Assembly: GCA_015222795.1 (NCBI GenBank)
Contig: JADFVY010000249.1
Span: 1 to 7,167, forward strand
Direction of reading: 5' to 3'
DNA length: 7,167 bases
From: Pseudomonadota bacterium
GTDB taxonomy: Bacteria; Pseudomonadota; Alphaproteobacteria; UBA8366; JADFVY01
In this document: piece by piece, positions 1 through 5,162 of the stretch
Position numbering within the stretch: position 1 is the stretch's first letter
How the letters are laid out: the number at the start of each line of letters is the position of its first letter
Translations under genes and position numbers: made by a program
The notes under the pieces: generated by a model
What the model was told of the DNA's origin: nothing
Seen by the model: only the letters and a program-made list of their open reading frames with translations
The model's database searches: none

Positions 1-4
1 CGAG

Positions 5-30
5 CCTTGGTGTTACCGACAACGCCAAGG
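5..30 (-). terminator. Stem-loop downstream of the 75-647 gene, possible terminator
   Basis: Arms at 5-14 (CCTTGGTGTT) and 21-30 (AACGCCAAGG) pair at 9 of 10 positions, or 10 with one G-U pair, around a 6-nt loop. The stem begins about 45 nt after the stop codon of the minus-strand gene that ends at 75. The window ends 4 nt beyond the stem on the minus strand, so a following T-run cannot be judged. On the plus strand no T-run follows. It could equally be a fragment of another intergenic palindrome. Confidence 0.35.
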
Positions 31-74
31 GAAGTAGCGCGTCCAACCGCTCCGGTCCAGTAGGAGAAACAGAT

Positions 75-647
75 TCAGGCCAGGTCGGGCGACCAGATGC
101 AGGTGCGATTGCCACTGAGGCGCCCGGCTTCCATGGCCCTGTCGGCCATGTTAATAAGCTCCTGCACCTCGCTTCCTTCCATCATGGCCCCGCCAAGCGA
201 AACCGTAACCGACAGATCGAGCCCACTGCCCGGCATTTTGAAAGGCATGCGCTCGACAATATCGTGCAGCCGCTGCATCACGTTCGGGGCCTCCTCGGGC
301 TTCACATGCGGCAGCGCGACCAGCAGTTTATCCCGGCCATGGCGGTAAATCTTGTCGTAGGAGCGCAAACTGCTGGCAAAACGATCGGCGATTTCCCCGA
401 CCGCCAACTCCAGGGCCGCGCCCTCGATCGGATTCGGCGCACAAACGACAACACAGCAGTTGACGTTGCCTTCGGCCACTTTGTTGCGCGCGCTCTCCAG
501 CCACTGGACCATTTCGACAAGGTTGTCACCAACGGGTAGCGGTCCGTTCAGGTCCTGGCGTTCGCCGAATTCGAAACCGGCCGGGGCGTTTTCACCCTGG
601 TTTACGTTCGCGCCAACCTGGGTTCGGGGTGTTCCGAAAATACCCAT
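75..647 (-). CDS. Degenerate GGDEF-domain protein, catalytically dead, possible c-di-GMP receptor (paralogue 1)
   Basis: The product is 190 residues and soluble, with no signal peptide or membrane segment. Residues 1-40 are a polar, probably disordered leader, and a shortened GGDEF-like fold covers about 60-186. The signature position reads GRDKL (104-108) in place of GG(D/E)EF, inside YRHGRDKLLVALP, which matches the usual signature strand. The later SLGGAMM (150-156) matches the conserved S(I/L)G strand. The FKxxND and GHxxGD part that binds metal and substrate is essentially absent. RSYD (95-98), five residues before the signature, keeps the I-site RxxD pattern. By family knowledge such a protein cannot make c-di-GMP; binding it is inference. 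The ATG at 647 is preceded by a strong AAGGAAGG site. The leader MGIFGTPR resembles MQTFGKR of the paralogue at 1780-2319. A 188-nt gap separates it from the gene upstream, so it probably has its own promoter, which I could not identify. Confidence 0.85.
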   Translation of the reverse strand: MGIFGTPRTQVGANVNQGENAPAGFEFGERQDLNGPLPVGDNLVEMVQWLESARNKVAEGNVNCCVVVCAPNPIEGAALELAVGEIADRFASSLRSYDKIYRHGRDKLLVALPHVKPEEAPNVMQRLHDIVERMPFKMPGSGLDLSVTVSLGGAMMEGSEVQELINMADRAMEAGRLSGNRTCIWSPDLA

Positions 648-773
648 TGTCCACCTTCCTTAATTTTTTTGTGTTGCGTTTACGCGTTCTCAAAATTTCC
701 CGTTCATTCTGGCGGACAATTAGTAAAGAATTGGTTTCCAGCGCAAGAGAGGCTGGATCGGATCAGGCTCTGG

Positions 774-838
774 CCTAGGGCTATATCCGATCAAATGGAA
801 TCGCCCGAAGCGATTCCGTTTGTACGGATGCTGCTCTA
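774..838. repeat. CTAG-bounded intergenic palindromic repeat, copy 1
   Basis: A long imperfect inverted repeat has arms at 785-803 (ATCCGATCAAATGGAATCG) and 811-829 (CGATTCCGTTTGTACGGAT), 16 of 19 paired, around the 7-nt loop CCCGAAG. Symmetry continues outward to CCTAGGGC on the left and GCTCTAG on the right. Positions 774-793 match 7084-7103 at all but one base, so this is a dispersed family, not a chance hairpin. On the minus strand it starts exactly at the stop codon of the gene ending at 836: that TAG belongs to the repeat's terminal CTAGAGC. It could act as a transcription terminator or an mRNA 3'-end stabiliser between that gene and the one starting at 647. A further partial copy of the arm (GATCGGAT) lies at about 757-764. 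Confidence 0.75.
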
Positions 839-1759
839 GTTTTCCAACTCCGCCGACCAGACGACTATGCGTTCGCCTGGAGCACTGCCGGCCATATTGG
901 CGGCGTGCGATGCCCTTTCCAGCACTTCCTGAACCGTGTGTTGCGGGTCGGTCAGCGATATCCCGAATCGGGCGGTGACTTTGGACTCTTCATCATCCGA
1001 CAGGGCGATGGGATTTTCGCTGAGGAGTTCGTCCAGCCTGGTGGCTACCAGTTCGGCGCGTTCGCGGTCGGCGCCGGGCACGCAAATCAGATATTCGGTG
1101 CGCCCGTAGCGGAAAACCGAATCGTAAGGCCGCAGGCTGGAGAATAGCCGCACCGCCAGGCTGGCGACGACGCGATCGATACCGATCTGGCCGAATTCCT
1201 GTCTGATCGCAACCAGACCATCGGGCCGCACCATGATCAGGCTCATCGGGGTTTCCGTACGCGCCGCGCGTTCCCACTCACGCTCCAGTTCCGACAACAT
1301 GGTCAGGCGGCTTTGCAGTTCCGCCAGATCGTCATCCGACACGACCGCCCCGTCTTCCGGCAGCCCGTGCAGATCCTGAATGCGCACCGCGATCTTGCGG
1401 TACTTGTCGGCCACATCCATCATCGCATCGTATTCGTCCGGCGACACCGACTCGCCCGCCGCCAGCTTGCCCATCAGATATTGCGCAGCCTCATGGGTCT
1501 CGCGATGCATGCGGCCGAGGTCGGTGAACAATTGACCGTCAAGCATCCCGGTAGCGCTGTTATGCTGGAACCAGCGGCCGAAACGGCATGTCAGGTGGGA
1601 GTCCTCGCCGGACACATGGTCGCCGGGCGGTAACCCGCACAAGGCCGCCCGTTGCCACGCGGAAAGCCAGCTTTCATGTTCTACGATGGCGTCGGCGATT
1701 GCCGCCGGTATGTCACGCGACAGAATTTCAGAAGGTTGCGTATCGGTCTTGCCAGTCAT
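836..1759 (-). CDS. CZB zinc-binding domain fused to degenerate GGDEF domain, DgcZ-like architecture (paralogue 2)
   Basis: The product is 307 residues. Residues about 20-131 form a chemoreceptor zinc-binding (CZB) domain: HESW at 28-31, CRFGRWF at 58-64, and H85 and H89 in MHRETHEAA. The spacing of H28, C58, H85 and H89 equals that of the zinc ligands I recall for E. coli DgcZ (H22, C52, H79, H83). A charged, probably helical linker (141-168) leads to a GGDEF-like domain (171-305). There RxxD is kept (RPYD, 210-213) but the signature is GRTEY (219-223). The metal-site aspartate expected near residue 178 is arginine, and the FKxxND and GHxxGD motifs are altered. By family knowledge CZB domains bind zinc tightly and can sense oxidants through the cysteine. 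Cyclase activity is very unlikely, so zinc-dependent or redox-dependent binding or scaffolding is inferred. The gene starts 20 nt after the gene ending at 1780, so the two probably share a transcript. The start has only a weak GAGG close to the ATG, which suggests translational coupling. Confidence 0.88.
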   Translation of the reverse strand: MTGKTDTQPSEILSRDIPAAIADAIVEHESWLSAWQRAALCGLPPGDHVSGEDSHLTCRFGRWFQHNSATGMLDGQLFTDLGRMHRETHEAAQYLMGKLAAGESVSPDEYDAMMDVADKYRKIAVRIQDLHGLPEDGAVVSDDDLAELQSRLTMLSELEREWERAARTETPMSLIMVRPDGLVAIRQEFGQIGIDRVVASLAVRLFSSLRPYDSVFRYGRTEYLICVPGADRERAELVATRLDELLSENPIALSDDEESKVTARFGISLTDPQHTVQEVLERASHAANMAGSAPGERIVVWSAELEN

Positions 1760-1779
1760 CGCCTCAACAGCTCGCCCTG

Positions 1780-2319
1780 TCAGATTTTGTGGGTCCAGAT
1801 GCAGATGCTGTCGCCCATGCCCTTTAGCGCCCAGTCATGCGCCTCGGATGCGCGATCGATATGTTCGTGCAATGGCGCCCCGGAGTCCAGCATGGTTCCA
1901 CCGAACGAGGCCGTAACCCTGATTTTCCCACCACCATCGGCGGCAAACGGTTCCCCGATCACCTGGGTGCGGAGGCGTTTTATCACGCCGACCGCATCGT
2001 CGCGGCTGATATGTGGCAGCATGATGAGATACTTGTCGTGAGCGAAGCGGTAAATCGCATCGTAGGATCGCAATTTCGTTGCAAACCTCTCGCCGAATCC
2101 GTCCATCGCCAACGCGGCGTTGTCGCCGTCCGGGCTGACCACGCAGACGCAACTGGAATCGTGAGTCATTCGGATTCTGTCCAGTTCGCTTCGAAGCCCG
2201 GCCATGATCGCCGACGCATCGTTATCGATCACGGTGGGCCCACTGTCACCGCGGACCAGACCATGGGACGGGTTCCCGGCGGGACTTACGCCCTCCACTC
2301 GTTTGCCAAAGGTCTGCAT
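1780..2319 (-). CDS. Degenerate GGDEF-domain protein (paralogue 3)
   Basis: The product is 179 residues from the chosen ATG at 2319. That codon has a textbook AGGAGA site 7 nt upstream and gives a leader (MQTFGKR) like that of the paralogue at 75-647. In-frame ATGs at 2337 and 2349 are possible but crowd the CtrA-type box. The domain spans about 55-175. The signature is AHDKY (93-97), RxxD is kept as RSYD (84-87), and SFGGTML (138-144) is the conserved S-x-G strand. As in the neighbours, the FKxxND and GHxxGD region is missing, so no cyclase activity is expected. The end, SICIW (171-175), matches TCIW in paralogue 1. It is soluble with no targeting signal. It probably heads a two-gene unit with the CZB gene, which starts 20 nt after its stop. 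A c-di-GMP-binding role is inference; a purely structural role is possible. Confidence 0.85.
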   Translation of the reverse strand: MQTFGKRVEGVSPAGNPSHGLVRGDSGPTVIDNDASAIMAGLRSELDRIRMTHDSSCVCVVSPDGDNAALAMDGFGERFATKLRSYDAIYRFAHDKYLIMLPHISRDDAVGVIKRLRTQVIGEPFAADGGGKIRVTASFGGTMLDSGAPLHEHIDRASEAHDWALKGMGDSICIWTHKI

Positions 2320-2359
2320 AATTTCGTCTCCTGACATTGATTCTTCCATCGACCGATAT

Positions 2360-2375
2360 TTAACAAACGGTTAAC
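2360..2375 (-). promoter_or_regulatory. CtrA-type binding box upstream of the 1780-2319 gene
   Basis: TTAA (2360-2363), seven bases (CAAACGG), then TTAA (2371-2374) followed by C form a perfect TTAA-N7-TTAA(C) site. This is the established CtrA consensus in alphaproteobacteria. It sits 40-55 nt before the chosen start at 2319, where a CtrA box overlapping the -35 region would be expected. It supports that start over the ATGs at 2337 and 2349. The motif is nearly symmetric, so orientation is not certain. Use by CtrA is inferred from sequence only. Confidence 0.6.
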
Positions 2376-2489
2376 GGAGCGTTTTAGTCCATCATTGCCT
2401 AAATTTTTAGGAGATTTACTGCACGAAGATTGAAGGTTTGGCAGCCCTGGGTCAGGTCACGCCGAGCCCGGAGGGCAGAGACGGGTCCC

Positions 2490-3008
2490 CTACCCGCCTT
2501 CGCGCCAAGCCTCGCCAAACGCCTGATTCGCGCGCTCGATGTTGTCTTGCAACGGTATCGAAGGGTCGATCATCGTGCCCCCGATGGACACCGTCGCGCT
2601 TACCTCGCCACTACCTTCGATTTGAAGTGGCTCGTCCGCGATTTGCCCACGCAGGCGATCCATCACGGTCGCCATATCTTCCGGCTTTATATGCGGCAGG
2701 GATATCAGGTAGCGATCCGGCCCGAAGGCAAAAAGGCCGTCGTAGGGCCGCAGGCCACGGGAAAACCGTTCGCCCACCGCCGCCATGAGGCTGGTCCTGG
2801 ACGCGCCCTCGGTGGCGTCGGGTCGGATTATCAGGAGACAACAGGTGTTCTCGTCCCGCTCGACCGCGGCGAACTCGGCCAGCAGCGCCCGAATCGTGGC
2901 GGTTTCGTCGCGCACGACCGGGATCGGTGGGGGAGATTGCCATTCGTCGTTGGCCATAACCGGCGCCAAACAAAGCATGTCGGTATTCAGGTATTTTTGT
3001 CCCATCAT
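2490..3008 (-). CDS. Degenerate GGDEF-domain protein, shortened C-terminus (paralogue 4)
   Basis: The product is 172 residues from the ATG at 3008, which has AAGGA 9 nt upstream; the adjacent ATG at 3005 is also possible. A longer reading from a TTG at 3071 has no support. The GGDEF-like domain spans about 54-165: RxxD is RPYD (87-90), the signature is GPDRY (96-100), and SIGGTMI (141-147) is the conserved strand. PHIKPED (105-111) and IGGTMID closely match the paralogues at 75-647 and 1780-2319, so these are recent duplicates. The catalytic motifs are absent. The protein ends at EAWREGG, without the C-x-W strand seen in the other short copies. The ten codons after the TAG read G-T-R-L-C-P-P-G-S-A before a TGA, which resembles the lost tail. 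It is the first gene of the array, with a CtrA-type box upstream and about 170 nt before the next gene. Function is inferred as for its relatives. Confidence 0.82.
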   Translation of the reverse strand: MMGQKYLNTDMLCLAPVMANDEWQSPPPIPVVRDETATIRALLAEFAAVERDENTCCLLIIRPDATEGASRTSLMAAVGERFSRGLRPYDGLFAFGPDRYLISLPHIKPEDMATVMDRLRGQIADEPLQIEGSGEVSATVSIGGTMIDPSIPLQDNIERANQAFGEAWREGG

Positions 3009-3075
3009 TTTCAATATTCCTTCAAATTTAAAATGTTTTTGAAAAGTTAATGGAAGCAATTTTGCCGGCAATATC

Positions 3076-3090
3076 TTAAAAAATCATTAA
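3076..3090 (-). promoter_or_regulatory. CtrA-type binding box upstream of the 2490-3008 gene
   Basis: TTAA (3076-3079), seven bases (AAAATCA) and TTAA (3087-3090) form a second perfect TTAA-N7-TTAA site. It lies 68-82 nt before the ATG at 3008, in the 95-nt gap between fdhD and the GGDEF-like array. The gap is AT-rich, so a single chance match is more likely here than in coding sequence. Finding the same box upstream of two paralogous genes strengthens the call. CtrA control is inference. Confidence 0.55.
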
Positions 3091-3103
3091 AATGCCCTCT
3101 TTA

Positions 3104-3970
3104 TTAGACCGCTCCCTTACGCGCGGCGGTCTTCGGTTCGTCCTCGATCGCCTCGCCGTCGGCATCGAAAACAATACGGTCTTCGCCGGACAGCGCGATA
3201 AAACGCTTGCCTCGGGCGCGGCCGATCAGGGTGAGCCCGGCCTTGCGCGCAAGCTCCACCCCCCAGGCGGTGAAGCCCGAGCGCGATATCAGGATGGGAA
3301 TGCCCATCTGAACCGTCTTGATAACCATTTCCGAAGTCAGCCGGCCGGTGGTGTAGAAGGTCTTGCCCGCGGTCGAGACATCCTTCATCGCCATGTAACC
3401 GGCAATTTTATCGATGGCGTTGTGGCGGCCGACATCTTCCATATAAATCAGCGGGCGGTCCCGTTCGCACAGCACGCAGCCATGGATCGCGCCGGCCGTG
3501 AGATACAGGCTGGGCACCGTGTTGATCTTCTTCGTCAGCGCGTAAAGCCACGAGGTTTTGAGGATGGCATCTTGCGGCAGGCGCACATCCTCGAACTTCT
3601 CCATCAGGTCGCCGAAAATCGTGCCCTGCGCGCAGCCCGAGGTAAGCGTCTTCTTCTTCAGCTTTTCCTCGAAATTGGTCTTGCGCTTCGTGCGGACCAC
3701 GACGGTCTCAATATCGTCGTCATATTCAACGGCGGTAATCTCATCATCCGGCAAAAGCATGTTCTGGTTTATCAGATAGCCGACGCCAAGATATTCCGGA
3801 TGGTCACCGATCGTCATCATCGTGACGATTTCCTGGCCATTGGGAAACAGGGTCAGCGGCCGCTCGACCACCACACGGGTTTCGACGGGGTTGCCTTCAT
3901 GGTCGATGCCCGACACCGCTTCGGTCAGGCGCGCATCCTCGGGGTTCGGTTTCAGGATAAAATCATTCAT
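3104..3970 (-). CDS. fdhD: Formate dehydrogenase accessory sulfurtransferase FdhD, variant cysteine motif
   Basis: The product is 288 residues, the usual length for the family. FdhD is a cytoplasmic protein that passes sulfur from a cysteine desulfurase to the molybdenum cofactor of formate dehydrogenase, which that enzyme needs for activity. Family hallmarks are EDVGRHNAIDK (178-188), TTGRLTSEMV (207-216) and SRSGFTAWGVELARKAG (229-245), the last resembling the family's SRSxPTxxxxxLA segment. The active loop reads SGCAQG (111-116). The first cysteine of the usual CxxC, C113, is present, but the second position is glycine. A different CxxC (CVLC, 165-168) lies just before EDVGRHN, where most members have alanines. 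The ATG at 3970 gives a normal N-terminus (MNDFILKP). Reading further upstream runs into uppS sequence in another frame and is spurious. The ribosome site is weak. It lies 55 nt after uppS, possibly in the same operon. FdhD identity is secure; the effect of the cysteine change is unknown. Confidence 0.95.
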   Translation of the reverse strand: MNDFILKPNPEDARLTEAVSGIDHEGNPVETRVVVERPLTLFPNGQEIVTMMTIGDHPEYLGVGYLINQNMLLPDDEITAVEYDDDIETVVVRTKRKTNFEEKLKKKTLTSGCAQGTIFGDLMEKFEDVRLPQDAILKTSWLYALTKKINTVPSLYLTAGAIHGCVLCERDRPLIYMEDVGRHNAIDKIAGYMAMKDVSTAGKTFYTTGRLTSEMVIKTVQMGIPILISRSGFTAWGVELARKAGLTLIGRARGKRFIALSGEDRIVFDADGEAIEDEPKTAARKGAV

Positions 3971-4025
3971 GCCCAGCAATATGCGCGCGGCACGCGCCCG
4001 CGGCAAGGCGCTGCCCGGACGGCAA

Positions 4026-4754
4026 TCAGGAAACCGCCACTGCTGGCGCGCGCTCCTCGCTCTCGACAAGCCCACCGAAACGCCTGTCGCGGCCGTGAAA
4101 CTCCTCAAGCGCGGTTTCCAGATCCTCCGCGCCGAAATCGGGCCAGAGGCGGTCGGTGAAATGCAGTTCCGAGTAGGCGCACTCCCACAGAAGAAAATCC
4201 GAAAGGCGTTGCTCACCGCTGGTCCGGATCAAGAGGTCGACATCGCGATAGTCCTGCTCTCCGTTCAACAAGCGCGAAAAGCCCTCGCGCGTCAGGTCTT
4301 CAGGACCGCGCGCCATCGCCGCAGCCTGCAGGATCGCGTCTCGCGACGAGTAATCCAGGGCGATGCGCAGATTCAGGGCTTGTCCCTGCAACGACGCAGT
4401 TTCGGCCCACTCGATGCTCGCGGCCAGATCTTCCGGCAGCCGGTCGCGCCGCCCGACCGCCGTCAGGCGCACGCCGGCCCGAACCAGGCGGGCGGTTTCG
4501 GTCCGCATATACCGTCGGAGCAGTCCCATGAGCGCGGTAACCTCGGCTTCCGGCCGCCGCCAGTTATCCGCCGAAAAGGCATAGAGGGTCAGCGTCCCGA
4601 TACCCAGTTTAGGGGCCGCTTCCACGACCCGGCGGACCGCCTCGACGCCGATCCTGTGTCCGATTTTGCGCGGCAGGCGCCTTTGCGTTGCCCATCGGCC
4701 GTTGCCATCCATAATGATAGCGACATGAAGTTTTGATTGCAGACTACTTTGCAT
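4026..4754 (-). CDS. uppS: Isoprenyl transferase (undecaprenyl diphosphate synthase family), divergent
   Basis: The product is 242 residues from the ATG at 4754, with AAGGA about 10 nt upstream. An upstream TTG at 4772 has no ribosome site. The family adds isopentenyl units in cis to farnesyl diphosphate, making the lipid carrier for peptidoglycan and other envelope polymers at the membrane surface. Motifs in order: HVAIIMDGNGRWA (10-22, catalytic D16), GHR (32-34, H33), AFSADNWRRP (59-68), DLLIRTSGEQRLSDF (173-187) and E196 in AYSELHF. The substrate-binding arginines R177 and R183 are present. Three normally stable motifs are altered: NYGGR is DYSSR (134-138), RTGGE is RTSGE, and SNF is SDF. 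The usual neighbours frr, cdsA and dxr are not here. It may therefore be a second, paralogous cis-prenyl transferase, with a housekeeping copy elsewhere. It starts 30 nt after the regulator gene, so co-transcription is likely. Confidence 0.9.
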   Translation of the reverse strand: MQSSLQSKLHVAIIMDGNGRWATQRRLPRKIGHRIGVEAVRRVVEAAPKLGIGTLTLYAFSADNWRRPEAEVTALMGLLRRYMRTETARLVRAGVRLTAVGRRDRLPEDLAASIEWAETASLQGQALNLRIALDYSSRDAILQAAAMARGPEDLTREGFSRLLNGEQDYRDVDLLIRTSGEQRLSDFLLWECAYSELHFTDRLWPDFGAEDLETALEEFHGRDRRFGGLVESEERAPAVAVS

Positions 4755-4784
4755 TAAAAAGTTATCCTTCAAAAAAATGCACCC

Positions 4785-5162
4785 TTATGCGGGGCGCGGA
4801 TGCTGTTCGTTTGCCATAATGTCTTCCTCGCCCGTCGCTTCGGCGGCGTCCCGGACCACTTGCTCCAGAACCGACAGATAATCGAGAAAGCGCCCACGCC
4901 CTTCAGCCGTGAGCCGGCAGGTGGTATGGGGCCGGTTCCCCTCATAGCCTTTCAGGATTGCCACGAGCCCGGCCTCCTGCAACACATGAAGGTGCCGGCT
5001 AAGATTTCCGTCCGTCAGGCCGCAGAGTTGTTTGAGATCGGCGAATGCCAACCCTTTCGGATGGGCCATTAATGAAGTCAGCACGCCGAGTCGCGCCTTC
5101 TCGTGAATAACACGGTCGAGCCCGTCATAGGAAAACCGGGCGTCGCCACTAATCTTCGGCAT
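4785..5162 (-). CDS. Winged-helix DNA-binding transcriptional regulator (HTH_34/MarR-ArsR-like)
   Basis: The product is a single-domain DNA-binding protein of 125 residues. Residues 13-35 (GLDRVIHEKARLGVLTSLMA) form the first helices. ADLKQLCGLTDGNLSRHLHVLQEAGLV (41-67) is a helix-turn-helix whose recognition helix is about 50-62. KGYEGNRPHTTCRLTAEGR (71-89) is the wing, and a C-terminal helix (91-108) probably makes the dimer. The pattern fits the small winged-helix family of transcriptional regulators related to MarR and ArsR. No metal-binding cysteine cluster is evident, so a metal sensor is unlikely. The ATG at 5162 has a GGAGAG site and overlaps the end of the membrane-protein gene by 14 nt, so the two are translationally coupled. 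The ligand is unknown. The 27-bp palindrome in front of the operon is the obvious candidate binding site, giving autoregulation. Confidence 0.88.
   Translation of the reverse strand: MPKISGDARFSYDGLDRVIHEKARLGVLTSLMAHPKGLAFADLKQLCGLTDGNLSRHLHVLQEAGLVAILKGYEGNRPHTTCRLTAEGRGRFLDYLSVLEQVVRDAAEATGEEDIMANEQHPRPA

Noticed and set aside
721..740. Weak CtrA-like match (TTAG-N7-TTGG) upstream of the 75-647 gene
   Set aside because: Only 5 of 8 conserved positions match, too few to call beside the two perfect boxes found elsewhere.
2320..2349. Earlier ATG starts at 2349 and 2337 for the 1780-2319 gene
   Set aside because: The ATG at 2319 has a better ribosome site (AGGAGA, 7 nt), aligns with the paralogue's leader, and leaves room for a promoter at the CtrA-type box. 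The ATG at 2337 (GGAAGA upstream) cannot be fully excluded.
2398..2411. AT-rich palindrome CCTAAATTTTTAGG followed by AGGAGA on the plus strand
   Set aside because: It is short and AT-rich, no ATG follows the AGGAGA at a useful distance, and it lies in a gap with no plus-strand gene; no function can be supported.
3062..3071. Perfect 10-bp palindrome TTGCCGGCAA in the fdhD to GGDEF-like gap
   Set aside because: It is short, occurs once and has no following T-run; such a palindrome is easily met by chance and no terminator or operator role can be argued.
3092..4159. A long plus-strand open frame opposite fdhD and the end of uppS
   Set aside because: It is antisense to two genes with clear family motifs, has low-complexity basic composition and no ribosome site; high GC keeps the opposite frame open.
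3971..4216. N-terminal extension of FdhD back to 4216
   Set aside because: The extra 82 residues are arginine- and serine-rich, overlap uppS in another frame and have no counterpart in FdhD proteins.
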